A DNA stretch of 64,000 bases, from contig NZ_BNBR01000006.1 of NCBI RefSeq assembly GCF_014656055.1, forward strand, positions 434,001 through 498,000, given 5' to 3'. The translations under genes were made by a program, and so were the position numbers. This document shows, in pieces, positions 40,809-49,084 of the stretch (the first letter of the stretch is position 1; every line of letters starts with the position of its first letter). The notes below the pieces were generated by a model, which made no database searches, was not told the origin of the DNA, and was given only the letters and a program-made list of their open reading frames with translations. This DNA comes from Streptomyces griseosporeus. Lineage in GTDB: Bacteria; Actinomycetota; Actinomycetes; Streptomycetales; Streptomycetaceae.

Positions 40809-41318
40809 TCAGTCGGCCTGCCGCTCGGTCAGATGCCGGAAGGCGTCGAGGTTCCGTGTCGACTCCCCGCGCGAGACCCGCCAGGCGTACTCCTTGCGGA
40901 TCGCGGAGGCGAAGCCCAGTTCCAGCAGGGTGTTGAAGGCGCCGTCGCAGGCTTCGAGGACCTGGCCGAGGAGGCGGTCGATCTCGTCGGCGGTGACGGA
41001 GGCGAGCGCCAGGCGGGCGGTGACGTAGATGTCGCCGAGCGGGTCGACGGCGTAACTGATGCCGTACAGCTTGAGGTTGCGCTCCAGCAGCCAGCGGTGG
41101 ACGCCCGCCTCGTTCTCGTCGGGGTGGCGGATGACGAAGGCGTTCAGGGAGAGCGAGTGGCGGCCGACGATCAGCTGCACGGTCGTGGACAGCTTGCGGG
41201 TGCCGGGCAGTTTCACCACGTACGTGCCGGGCTTGGGGCTCTCCCACTCCAGCTCGGCGTCCTTCAGGGCGTCCTCGACGACCTGCGCGGCCTGCTGTGC
41301 GTTGTGTCCGTCAGCCAT
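40809..41318 (-). CDS. YbjN domain-containing protein
   Basis: The 169-residue protein matches the YbjN / bacterial sensory transduction regulator fold, with TYVVKLPGTRKLSTTVQLIVGRHSLSLNAFVIR at the N-terminal half and RLLGQVLEACDGAFNTLLELGFAS later. The fold resembles type III secretion chaperones, and a folding or signalling role is proposed in the literature. Its start overlaps the mshA stop by 8 bp, so the two are co-translated. This mshA-ybjN pair is also found in M. tuberculosis (Rv0486-Rv0487 as I recall), which hints at a link with mycothiol synthesis. Confidence 0.9.
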   Translation of the reverse strand: MADGHNAQQAAQVVEDALKDAELEWESPKPGTYVVKLPGTRKLSTTVQLIVGRHSLSLNAFVIRHPDENEAGVHRWLLERNLKLYGISYAVDPLGDIYVTARLALASVTADEIDRLLGQVLEACDGAFNTLLELGFASAIRKEYAWRVSRGESTRNLDAFRHLTERQAD

Positions 41319-42648
41319 GGTGGGAGCGTACGCGACGGCGGTGGGCGTGCATGGCGGCCGTGTACACGTCGGCGGTGGCGGCGGCGGCGGTGTCCCAGCC
41401 GAACGACATGGCGTGCCGGGCGGCGGCCGCGCCCAGGCGCGGGGTGAGCTGCGGGTCGTCGGCGAAGCGGGCCAGCACGCGCGCGTACGCCGCCGGATCG
41501 TGCCCCTGGACGAGGAAGCCGGTCTCGCCGTCGCGGACCGCGACCGGCAGGCCGCCGACCGCGGCGGCCAGCACCGGGGTGCCGGTGGCCTGCGCCTCTA
41601 TGGCGACCAGGCCGAACGACTCGCTGTAGGACGGGACGACGAGGACGGACGCGGCGCGGAACCAGTCCGCGAGCCGGTCCTGGTCGACGGGCGGCCGGAA
41701 GTGGACCACGTCGGCGATGCCGAGCCGGGCGGCGAGCTTCTGCAGGCCCTCCGGCTTGGCGAGGCCGCTGCCGCTGGGGCCGCCGACGACGGGCACGACG
41801 AGGCGGGAGCGCAGCTCGGGGCGCTGGTCCAGCAGCACGGCGATCGCCCGCAGCAGCACGTCCGGAGCCTTCAGCGGCTGGATGCGGCCGGCGAACAGCG
41901 GGATCACCGCGTCCTGCGGCAGGCCGAGGCGGGCCCGGGCGGCGGCACGGCCGTCGGCGGGGCGGAACCGGCCGAGGTTGACGCCCGGGTGGACGACGGC
42001 GACCTTGGCCCGGTCGGCGGCGTAGTGCCGTACCAGTTCCTCGGCCTCCTCGGCGGTGTTCGCGATCAGCCGGTCGGCGGCGGCGACGATCTGGGTCTCG
42101 CCGATGACGCGGGCGGCGGGCTCGGGGGTGTCGCCGTCGGCCAGGTTGGCGTTCTTGACCTTGGCCATGGTGTGCATGGCGTGCACGAGCGGGACGCCCC
42201 AGCGCTGGGCGGCGAGCCAGCCGACGTGGCCGGAGAGCCAGTAGTGGGAGTGGACGAGGTCGTAGTAGCCGGGGCGGTGGCCGGCCCAGGCCTGCATCAC
42301 GCCGTGGGTGAAGGCGCACAGCTGGGCGGGCAGGTCCTCCTTGGCCAGGCCCTCGTAGGGGCCGGCGTCGACATGCCGGACGAGGACGCCGGGCGCGAGT
42401 TCCACGGCCGGCGGGAGGGCCGCGGTGGTGGCCCGGGTGAAGATCTCGACCTCGATGTTGATCGCGGCGAGGCGCTGCGCCAGCTCCACGATGTAGACGT
42501 TCATGCCGCCGGCGTCGCCGGTGCCCGGCTGGTGCAGGGGGGAGGTGTGCACCGAGAGCATGGCGATGCGGCGGGGGCGCCGGTGGAGCCGGAGCCGGCC
42601 GGGTGCCGACGGGGAGCGACGCCCGAGCCTGCTGACGTAGTGGCTCAC
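41311..42648 (-). CDS. mshA: D-inositol-3-phosphate glycosyltransferase MshA (mycothiol biosynthesis)
   Basis: The 445-residue GT4 (GT-B fold) enzyme attaches N-acetylglucosamine from UDP-GlcNAc to 1L-inositol-1-phosphate, the first step of mycothiol. MshA features include MLSVHTSPLHQPGTGDAGGMNVYIVELA near the N-terminus (named by its GDAGGMNVY core), HSHYWLSG, FAGRIQPLKAPDVLL and the C-terminal donor site ESFGLVAIEAQATGTPV with its E-x7-E. A basic 20-residue leader precedes the first strand. The GTG at 42646-42648 is chosen for the AAGGAGG ribosome site; the open frame runs 240 bp further. Confidence 0.95.
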   Translation of the reverse strand: MSHYVSRLGRRSPSAPGRLRLHRRPRRIAMLSVHTSPLHQPGTGDAGGMNVYIVELAQRLAAINIEVEIFTRATTAALPPAVELAPGVLVRHVDAGPYEGLAKEDLPAQLCAFTHGVMQAWAGHRPGYYDLVHSHYWLSGHVGWLAAQRWGVPLVHAMHTMAKVKNANLADGDTPEPAARVIGETQIVAAADRLIANTAEEAEELVRHYAADRAKVAVVHPGVNLGRFRPADGRAAARARLGLPQDAVIPLFAGRIQPLKAPDVLLRAIAVLLDQRPELRSRLVVPVVGGPSGSGLAKPEGLQKLAARLGIADVVHFRPPVDQDRLADWFRAASVLVVPSYSESFGLVAIEAQATGTPVLAAAVGGLPVAVRDGETGFLVQGHDPAAYARVLARFADDPQLTPRLGAAAARHAMSFGWDTAAAATADVYTAAMHAHRRRVRSHHG

Positions 42649-42914
42649 GTGGCGTTCCTCCTTGCTGCGGGCATGCCGGGCGGAGGGTGCTGGGCGCCCT
42701 CCACGGGTGGGAACAGCGGAGCGAGGCATTCCCATTCCTGCGCGGCCTCCGGGCGGGGGGCTTTTTGCCGAGGTGTTATCGAGATCGCTCAACCGTTCGA
42801 TGAGTGGATGCGTCTGCCGGGCGCCTGCGCCGGTGCCGCTCCCCTCCCTGAGCGGATGCGTCCGGGTACCCGCCCGCTCCGGCCGCATACCCGCGGCCGC
42901 ATACCCTCGTATCC

Positions 42915-43736
42915 ATGACCTCCCGCGCCCCCGCCCGCCGCCCCGTGGGCACGGTCACGCGCGGGACGACCAATCCGAACCGGCTGCGCCGCATGGACCG
43001 CTGGATCGCCGCCGCGCACGGCGCCGAGCTGCGCCGGGCCGCCGACCCGGTCGCCGTCGACCTCGGGTACGGTGCCGCGCCCTGGACCGCCGTGGAGCTG
43101 CTGGGCCGGCTGCGGACCGTCGCGCCCCGCACCCGGGTCGTCGGCATCGAGATCGAACCGGCGCGGGTCGCGGCGGCCCGGCCGTACGAGCGCGAGGGGC
43201 TGGTCTTCCGGCACGGCGGCTTCGAGGTGCCGGTGCCCGGCCGGCCGCAGCTGATCCGGGCGGCGAACGTGCTGCGCCAGTACGACGAGGAGCAGGTCGC
43301 CGCCGTCTGGCAGGGGCTGTGCGCCCGGCTGGCCCCGGCCGGCGACGGCTCGCGCGGCGGGCTGCTGGTGGAGGGCACGTGCGACGAGATCGGGCGGCGG
43401 CACGTGTGGGTGGCGCTCGGCCCGGAGGGTCCGCGCACGGTCACCTTCGCCACCCGGCTCGGCTCGCTGGACCGGCCCTCGGACCTCGCCGAGCGGCTGC
43501 CGAAGGCGCTCATCCACCGCAACGTGCCGGGCGAACCCGTCCACGCCTTCCTGCGCGACTTCGACCGCGCCTGGGCCGCCGCCGCGCCGTACGCCTCCTA
43601 CGGCGCCCGGCAGCGCTGGATCCGCACGGTGCGCGACCTCGCCGCCGACTGGCCGGTGACGGACGGGCCGGTGCGCTGGCGGCAGGGCGAAGTGACCGTG
43701 ACCTGGGCGGCCTTGGCGCCACGGCCGCGCCCCTGA
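42915..43736 (+). CDS. Class I SAM-dependent methyltransferase-like protein
   Basis: The 273-residue protein has a SAM-binding segment VAVDLGYGAAPWTAVELLGRL (about 46-66) followed by VVGIEIEPARVAAA (acidic residue of motif II). The glycine pattern is GxGxxP rather than classical GxGxG. The substrate is unknown. The ATG at 42915 is probably leaderless (TACCCT 13 to 8 nt upstream). It is divergent from mshA, with a 266-bp region in between. Confidence 0.85.
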   Translation: MTSRAPARRPVGTVTRGTTNPNRLRRMDRWIAAAHGAELRRAADPVAVDLGYGAAPWTAVELLGRLRTVAPRTRVVGIEIEPARVAAARPYEREGLVFRHGGFEVPVPGRPQLIRAANVLRQYDEEQVAAVWQGLCARLAPAGDGSRGGLLVEGTCDEIGRRHVWVALGPEGPRTVTFATRLGSLDRPSDLAERLPKALIHRNVPGEPVHAFLRDFDRAWAAAAPYASYGARQRWIRTVRDLAADWPVTDGPVRWRQGEVTVTWAALAPRPRP

Positions 43737-43908
43737 CGGACGGAACGATCTCCGCGGGTCGTTCGTCACAGTGACCGGGGGGCGGCGGGGGAGGCCGGTA
43801 GAGGGGGTTCTGTACCCGGGCATGGCCTCTGTTGCTTTCCGCGCGGACATGGCACGATCCCCCCGACGCCAGGAAGTTACTGACGGTTAATCAGCTTGGG
43901 GGACACGT

Positions 43909-45048
43909 ATGGGTACGGCGGGCAAGCGCGGCCTGATCACGGCCGCCGTGACCGTGGTCTGCGGGATCACCGTGCTGGCGGCACCGGGCACGGCCTTCGC
44001 GAGCCCCACGCCCACACCCACGCCGACCTCGTCCACCTCGTCAACCTCGTCCACGCCGGCCTCGCCCACGCCGACCTCGTCCACGGCACCGGTCGTGCCG
44101 CCGCTTCCGCCCAACAAGGACCTCGAAGCCGTACGCGAGAAGCTGGAGTCGCTGTACCACGACGCGGCCGTCGCCACCGACGCCTACAACGCCGCCGAGG
44201 AGAAGGCGCAGAAGCAGTCAGCGCAGCTCGTCCAGCTGGCGAAGAAGATCGTCGAGGGGCAGCGGCGGCTCGACGCGCTGAAGGACCGGGCCGGCGCCGC
44301 CGCCCGCCAGCAGTACCGCTCCGGCGGACTCCCGCCCGAGGCGCACCTGATGCTCAGCGACGACCCGGGGCAGTTCCTCGACGGAGCGGGCCGGGTGCTC
44401 CAGGGCCAGCGCGCCACCAAGGCGATGCTGGACGAAATGACCCGCACCCAGCAGGACTTGAAGCAGTACGCCGCGGACGCCGCCGCCCACTGGCGCGAAC
44501 TGGAGGCCAACCGCAAGGCGAAGGAAGCCGCGCGCAAGAAGGTCCAGAAGCAGATCGCCGAGGCCGAGAAGCTGGAGTCCCGGCTGGAGAAGCAGGAGAA
44601 GGAGCGGCTCGCCGAACTGGAGCGGCAGGCGGCGCAGAAGGCGCAGACCGCGTGGCTGGACACCGGCGTCCTCAAGGACATCCAGGGCAAGGCCTCCGAG
44701 CAGGGCGCGAAGGCCGTGAGCTACGCCACCGCGCAGATGGGCAAGCCGTACGAATGGGGCGCCGAGGGGCCGAGAACCTTCGACTGCTCGGGGCTGACCT
44801 CGCAGGCCTGGGCGCACGCCGGGCGGCCGATCCCGCGGACCTCCCAGGAGCAGTGGCGGCAGCTGCGGCACGTGGACGTGAAGGACATGCGCCCCGGTGA
44901 CCTGGTCATCTACTTCGGCGACGCCAGCCATGTCGGGATGTACATCGGCGACGGCACGATCGTCCACGCCCCGCGCCCCGGGCGGACGGTGACCGTCGCT
45001 GGGGCGGGTTCGATGCCGATCCTGGGGGTCGTCCGGCCGGACGCGTGA
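43909..45048 (+). CDS. Secreted C40 (NlpC/P60) peptidoglycan endopeptidase
   Basis: The 379-residue protein has a signal peptide (1-32, ending AFAS-P), a Pro/Thr/Ser linker (33-70), and a long coiled coil (about 75-245, PcsB/RipA-like regulatory region). A C-terminal NlpC/P60 domain carries catalytic Cys293 (FDCSGLT), His341 (SHVGMYIGDG) and His353 (IVHAPRPG). It should cleave D-gamma-glutamyl-diaminopimelate bonds in stem peptides during growth or sporulation. Ribosome site GGGGGACA precedes the ATG. About 170 bp of leader follow the methyltransferase gene; I saw no clear riboswitch fold in it. Confidence 0.94.
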   Translation: MGTAGKRGLITAAVTVVCGITVLAAPGTAFASPTPTPTPTSSTSSTSSTPASPTPTSSTAPVVPPLPPNKDLEAVREKLESLYHDAAVATDAYNAAEEKAQKQSAQLVQLAKKIVEGQRRLDALKDRAGAAARQQYRSGGLPPEAHLMLSDDPGQFLDGAGRVLQGQRATKAMLDEMTRTQQDLKQYAADAAAHWRELEANRKAKEAARKKVQKQIAEAEKLESRLEKQEKERLAELERQAAQKAQTAWLDTGVLKDIQGKASEQGAKAVSYATAQMGKPYEWGAEGPRTFDCSGLTSQAWAHAGRPIPRTSQEQWRQLRHVDVKDMRPGDLVIYFGDASHVGMYIGDGTIVHAPRPGRTVTVAGAGSMPILGVVRPDA

Positions 45049-45351
45049 CCGGCGGCACACCGCCAACTGTCCCCGGGTGACCGGCGGCACACCCCGATCG
45101 GCCCCCCGGTGACCCCGGCCACGTGACCCACCGCACGCCGAACTTCGCACGGACGTGACGTTCGTCATCCCCGTTCCGGCGGCGACCTGTCCAACTGCGG
45201 TACGGAACGCGGCATATGACAGGGGCCGGTGGCCGGACGGGGTGGCCCACACCATTCCTCTACGGCACCGCCACCCGCTATGGTCCCCGTCGGTGGACCG
45301 AGGTCCCTCGGCTCCGCCATGCCCTCGGGGGGAGGGAAGGAACCCAAGACA
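45049..45351. other. Intergenic region with short direct repeat
   Basis: About 300 bp between the NlpC/P60 and PP2C genes. A 17-bp direct repeat (GTGACCGGCGGCACACC) occurs at 45045-45061, across the stop codon, and at 45077-45093. No gene is supported. Confidence 0.5.
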
Positions 45352-46662
45352 ATGCCCGTACCCGTACCGCGGCCCAGGGCGATCCCGGCCGTGGAGAGTG
45401 GTCAGGCGCCGGCCGCACCCATCGGCGGCCCCTCGAAGGAAGAGACCCCGCGCAAGGAAGCCACGGTCGTCGACAACGCCGCCACCACCACCAACCTGAC
45501 GCTGCTGCTGATCGAGGACGATCCCGGCGGCTCGCCGATCGTGCCCGACCTGCTCGACTCGGCGGGCAAGCCGATCCGCATCCGCACCGCCCGCAACCTC
45601 ACCGAGGCCGAGCGGCTGCTCACCGACGACGTCCACTGCATCCTGCTGGACCTCGCGCTGTCCGCGCCCGGCCGGGCCCAGGGCGACGAGGACGAGCTGG
45701 CCGTGCTGCGGCACGTGCTGGAGCTGGCGCCCCGGCACGCCGTGCTGGCGCTGACCGCCTCCGGTGACGCCGAGCGCGGCGCCGAGGCCGTGCGCGTCGG
45801 CGCCCAGGACTACCTCTTCCGGGACGAACTGGACGGACGGCTGCTGAGCCGGGCCATCCGGTACGCCGTCGAGCGGAAACGATCCGACACGGCCGAGCGG
45901 AAGCTGGCCGAGGGCCGGCTGCGCGCCCAGGAGAACCGCCGACTGGAGCGGGGCCTGCTGCCCACGCCCCTGCTGGACGGCTCCTCGCTGCGCTTCGCCG
46001 CCCGCTACCGCCCCGGCCGCTCCCGCGCGCTGCTCGGCGGTGACTTCTACGACACCGTCCGCACCCCGGACGGCACGGTGCACGCCATGATCGGCGACGT
46101 CTGCGGGCACGGCCCGGACGAGGCCGCGCTCGGCGTGGAGCTGCGGATCGCCTGGCGGGCGCTGACGCTGGCCGGGCTGTGCGGCGACGAGCTGCTGAAC
46201 ACGCTCCAGCAGGTGCTGGAGCACGAGCGCGGCGACGACGAGATCTTCGCGACGCTGTGCACGGTGGACATCGCGCCGGACGGCCGGCGCGCCGGCCTGT
46301 GCCTGGCCGGCCACCCGTCCCCGCTGGTGGCCCGCCCCGGCCAGCGGCCGCGGCTGCTGCCGTACGACAACAACGGCCCCGCCCTCGGCCTGCTGCCGGG
46401 CGCGCGCTGGCCGCGGATGCAGGTGGAGCTGGGCTCGGAGTGGAGCCTGATGCTCTACACCGACGGTCTGATCGAGGGCCGGGTCGGCGACGGCGGGGAG
46501 CGCCTCGGCCAGGACGGCATGGTGGAGATGGTCGGCCGCCAGCTGGCGCAGGGCCTGCGCGGCGAGGAGCTGCTCCAGGCCGCCGTCAACGAGGTCCGCG
46601 AACTGAACGGCGGCGAGCTGACGGACGACGTGGCGGTGGTCCTGCTGGACCGGGTGCCGTAG
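45352..46662 (+). CDS. PP2C-type (SpoIIE/RsbU) phosphatase with N-terminal receiver-like domain
   Basis: The 436-residue protein has a receiver domain (about 45-165: LTLLLIEDDPGG, CILLDLALSAPG with the phospho-acceptor-like Asp, LALTASGD). A linker helix follows, then a C-terminal SpoIIE phosphatase domain (about 195-435: RALLGGDFYDTV, IGDVCGHGPDEAALG, LAGHPSPLV, YTDGLIEGR, DDVAVVLL) that retains the metal-binding Asp residues. Such proteins dephosphorylate anti-sigma antagonists to steer stress sigma factors. The ATG at 45352 follows GGAGGGAAGGAA; alternative starts lie upstream at 45319 and 45229. Confidence 0.93.
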   Translation: MPVPVPRPRAIPAVESGQAPAAPIGGPSKEETPRKEATVVDNAATTTNLTLLLIEDDPGGSPIVPDLLDSAGKPIRIRTARNLTEAERLLTDDVHCILLDLALSAPGRAQGDEDELAVLRHVLELAPRHAVLALTASGDAERGAEAVRVGAQDYLFRDELDGRLLSRAIRYAVERKRSDTAERKLAEGRLRAQENRRLERGLLPTPLLDGSSLRFAARYRPGRSRALLGGDFYDTVRTPDGTVHAMIGDVCGHGPDEAALGVELRIAWRALTLAGLCGDELLNTLQQVLEHERGDDEIFATLCTVDIAPDGRRAGLCLAGHPSPLVARPGQRPRLLPYDNNGPALGLLPGARWPRMQVELGSEWSLMLYTDGLIEGRVGDGGERLGQDGMVEMVGRQLAQGLRGEELLQAAVNEVRELNGGELTDDVAVVLLDRVP

Positions 46663-46696
46663 GGACGCCCCTGGGGCATCTGTGAGTCCGGGTGGT

Positions 46697-47104
46697 TCAG
46701 CGGCCGCCGTTCCACGGGCCGTACGGTCCGTCGCTGCTGGAGCCGCGGCGGCGGCCCCAGCCGCTGCCGCCGGACAGGCCGCGCAGGGCCGGGCGGACGT
46801 CGACCATGTACACGATGGTCGCGACGAGGCCGATGATCAGCAGGAACCACATGCTGGCCAGCGTCACGTTCGCCACGTTCACCAGGAAGGACAGGCCGAG
46901 GACGATCAACCAGAACGGCTTGGTCTGCTTGTCCGCCGCCCGGTAGGCGTCCTCACGGCGGATCGCGGCGTCAATTAGCGCGAACCCGCTGAACACCACC
47001 AGCGCCAAGCTCAGCAGGAACATCACCCAGCTGAAACCCGCGATCAGCATCGCCCTCCACCGCCCGTCTCTCCAACTGCCCTGCTCGTGGCCTGTCGCCG
47101 CCAC
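46697..47104 (-). CDS. DUF2516 family membrane protein
   Basis: The 135-residue protein has three hydrophobic segments (IAGFSWVMFLLSLALVVFSGFALIDA, FWLIVLGLSFLVNVA, SMWFLLIIGLVATIVYMVDV) and a Gly/Arg/Ser tail. It matches DUF2516, a small actinobacterial membrane family. Order XRE - HBHA-like - DUF2516 is the same as Rv0474-Rv0476 in M. tuberculosis as I recall, so it may work with the HBHA-like protein at the envelope. The ATG is at 47102-47104. Confidence 0.85.
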   Translation of the reverse strand: MAATGHEQGSWRDGRWRAMLIAGFSWVMFLLSLALVVFSGFALIDAAIRREDAYRAADKQTKPFWLIVLGLSFLVNVANVTLASMWFLLIIGLVATIVYMVDVRPALRGLSGGSGWGRRRGSSSDGPYGPWNGGR

Positions 47105-47116
47105 CGTACCCAGAGA

Positions 47117-47149
47117 ACGGGCCGGGCACCCGGAACGTGCCCGGCCCGT
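47117..47149 (-). terminator. Terminator downstream of the HBHA-like gene
   Basis: A perfect 13-bp stem (ACGGGCCGGGCAC and its complement) with a 7-nt loop lies 26 bp after the HBHA-like stop. Confidence 0.85.
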
Positions 47150-47174
47150 GACCGCCGCCTGGTGAACCGGCCGG

Positions 47175-47765
47175 TTACTCGGCGGCCGGCGTGGTCTTCT
47201 TCGCCGTGGTCTTGCGCGGCGTCGTCGTCCGCTTGGCGGCGGGCTTCTTCTCCGCGGCCGGTTCGGCGGTGGCCGCGGCCGGCTTCGGCTCCTCCTTGGG
47301 CTTGGCCGGCTCGTTCGGCTCGACGGCGACGGCCAGGTCCTCGATGCCCTCGGCGGCCTCGCCGCGCCAGGTCTTCACGGCCTGCTCGCCGTGCTCGGCG
47401 ACCTTCTCGTAGGTCTCGCGGGCCTTCACGGCGTACTCGGCGGCGACGCCGACGCCGCGCAGGGCGAGGTCCTGGGCGGTCTCGCCGAGCTTCTTCAGGT
47501 CGCCGTCGAGGGCGGAGAACAGCTCGGTGACCTTGGCCTGGAGGGTCTCCTGCGTCTCGCGGACGCGGGCGGTGGCCTTCTCCTGCACCGCCTTGGGGTC
47601 GGTGCCGCGGACCGCCTCGAAGCGGGCCGGGGCCTGCTCACGCAGCTGCTCGACCAGGGCCGGCACCTTCTTGGCCTGCTGGAACGCCAGGTCGGCGGTG
47701 CCGGCGGCGAAGTAGAGCGGGGTGGGGTCGCTGAAAGTCTTGCGCAGGTCGTCGGTGATGGCCAT
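47175..47765 (-). CDS. HBHA-like helical protein with Lys/Ala/Pro-rich basic tail
   Basis: The 196-residue protein is mostly helical (FAAGTADLAFQQAKKVPALVEQLREQAP through YEKVAEHGEQAVKTW), likely a coiled coil. A C-terminal histone-H1-like basic tail (about 155-196, KKPAAKRTTTPRKTTAKK) follows. This layout and gene order match mycobacterial heparin-binding haemagglutinin HbhA; in a saprophyte the tail may bind DNA, cell-wall polymers or membrane instead. The ATG at 47763-47765 follows GGGAGGACC. The frame continues upstream but the ribosome site favours this start. Confidence 0.87.
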   Translation of the reverse strand: MAITDDLRKTFSDPTPLYFAAGTADLAFQQAKKVPALVEQLREQAPARFEAVRGTDPKAVQEKATARVRETQETLQAKVTELFSALDGDLKKLGETAQDLALRGVGVAAEYAVKARETYEKVAEHGEQAVKTWRGEAAEGIEDLAVAVEPNEPAKPKEEPKPAAATAEPAAEKKPAAKRTTTPRKTTAKKTTPAAE

Positions 47766-47842
47766 GGTGATGGTCCTCCCGGATGGTTTTCGGATGAGGG
47801 TCGGTTGATCCGCGGCGGGCGGCCGGTCTTTCCCTGGACCGG

Positions 47843-48331
47843 TCAACCGGCCGTCCGCCGCGGATCGGCGTCGCTTCCGCCGACCGTGCGGGGGTCGTCC
47901 GCGGCGGCGTCGCTCTCGGTCCGCCCGTCGAGGCCGGTCTCGGCCCCGAACGCGGCCTCGGCCTCGGCTTCGGCCTCGGCGCCGAACCCGTTCTCCTTGC
48001 GGAACGACTCGTAGATCTGCAGAAGCACCTGCTTCTGCCGCTCGTTGAGCGTCGGGTCGGCGAGGATGACCGCGCGGGTCTCCACCTCGTCCCGGTCCCG
48101 CTCGGCGTCGAGGATGCCGGCGCGCACGTACAGCGTCTCGGCGGAGATCCGCAGCGCCTTGGCGACCTGCTGGAGCACCTCCGCGCTGGGCTTGCGCAGC
48201 CCGCGCTCGATCTGGCTCAGGTACGGGTTGGACACCCCGGCGGCGTCGGCGAGCTGCCTGAGCGAGAGCTGGGCGTTGCGCCGCTGCTCGCGCAGATAGT
48301 CACCGAGATTGCCGACGTTGAGCGATGCCAT
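47843..48331 (-). CDS. XRE family transcriptional regulator
   Basis: The 162-residue regulator has a helix-turn-helix at about 11-65 (LSLRQLADAAGVSNPYLSQIERGLRKPSAEVLQQ). A helical middle (LNERQKQVLLQIYESFRKENG) and an acidic low-complexity tail (AEAEAEAEAAFGAE) follow. It is the upstream neighbour of the HBHA-like gene, as Rv0474 is for hbhA. A 21-bp palindrome sits 30 bp before its ATG (48329-48331), suggesting autoregulation. Confidence 0.93.
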   Translation of the reverse strand: MASLNVGNLGDYLREQRRNAQLSLRQLADAAGVSNPYLSQIERGLRKPSAEVLQQVAKALRISAETLYVRAGILDAERDRDEVETRAVILADPTLNERQKQVLLQIYESFRKENGFGAEAEAEAEAAFGAETGLDGRTESDAAADDPRTVGGSDADPRRTAG

Positions 48332-48360
48332 GCCTCCACCTTGCCGCACCGCGCTAACTA

Positions 48361-48381
48361 TTGCAAGCATCCTGCTTGCAA
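48361..48381. promoter_or_regulatory. Palindromic operator upstream of the XRE gene
   Basis: TTGCAAGCA and TGCTTGCAA form a perfect 9-bp inverted repeat with a 3-bp spacer, 30 bp upstream of the XRE start and 4 bp from the end of the acetyltransferase gene. An XRE dimer is the natural candidate ligand. Confidence 0.75.
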
Positions 48382-48384
48382 GGG

Positions 48385-48948
48385 TTATCGGCGGCGCCGC
48401 TCCCACTCCTCGCGGGTGAGTCCGTACTCGACCTCGCCGTGTTCGGAGCCGGGGATCGGCTCGGGCCAGTCGCCGAAGTACGTCCGTACGAAGACGAGTC
48501 CGGACTTCTCCATCACGCGCCGGGAGGCCCGGTTGACGGCCATCGTGTTGGCGGTGACCCGCCGCACGGGCAACGCGGTGAAGCCGTGGTCGATGAGCGC
48601 CCGCGCGCCCTCGGTGGCGTATCCGCGGCCCCAGGCGGCCTTGACCAGCCGGTATCCCAGCTCCACGACGGCGGCACTGCGCTCGTCCACGGGCCGGAAC
48701 TCGAACCACCCGAGGAAGGCGCCGCTGCCCTTCTCCTCCGCGGCCCAGTACCCGCGGGTGCCAAGGCAGGGGTGCTCGTGCAGCAGCCGCGGCAGGACCC
48801 TCTCCACGACGGTCTCGCGGCTGGTGGGCCGCCCGCCGTTGAGGAAGCGCATGACGTCGGGGTCGTTGTCGAGGGCATGGAGGTGGTCGGCGTCGTCGGG
48901 GGTGAAGGGCCTCAGCACGAGCCGCGCGGTCTCCAGGAAGGCAGGCAT
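48385..48948 (-). CDS. GNAT family N-acetyltransferase (RimJ/RimL-like)
   Basis: The 187-residue protein opens LETARLVLRPFTPDDADHL, typical of the RimJ/RimL branch. The acetyl-CoA pyrophosphate loop is AAWGRGYATEGARALIDHGF (core GRGYATEG, about 125-132), followed by VTANTMAVNRASRRVMEKSGL. It acetylates an amino group on an unknown acceptor (protein N-terminus or small molecule). The ATG at 48946-48948 is preferred over the longer frame. Confidence 0.92.
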   Translation of the reverse strand: MPAFLETARLVLRPFTPDDADHLHALDNDPDVMRFLNGGRPTSRETVVERVLPRLLHEHPCLGTRGYWAAEEKGSGAFLGWFEFRPVDERSAAVVELGYRLVKAAWGRGYATEGARALIDHGFTALPVRRVTANTMAVNRASRRVMEKSGLVFVRTYFGDWPEPIPGSEHGEVEYGLTREEWERRRR

Positions 48949-49084
48949 GGGGCGATCGTGCCGGGAGGGCGGCCGCCGGGGCACGCACTTTTTTGTGCGT
49001 ACTAGGCAGGACGGACGCACCGACGGAGGCTGAAGAAGCTGATCGGCACGCCCCATCCCCCTTCCCCCGTACTGGAGTTCCCCC

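Noticed and set aside
43737..43908. Possible c-di-AMP riboswitch upstream of the NlpC/P60 gene
   Set aside because: Such leaders are known before cell-wall hydrolases in Streptomyces, but the 170-bp interval is short and I could not find the conserved core of that riboswitch.
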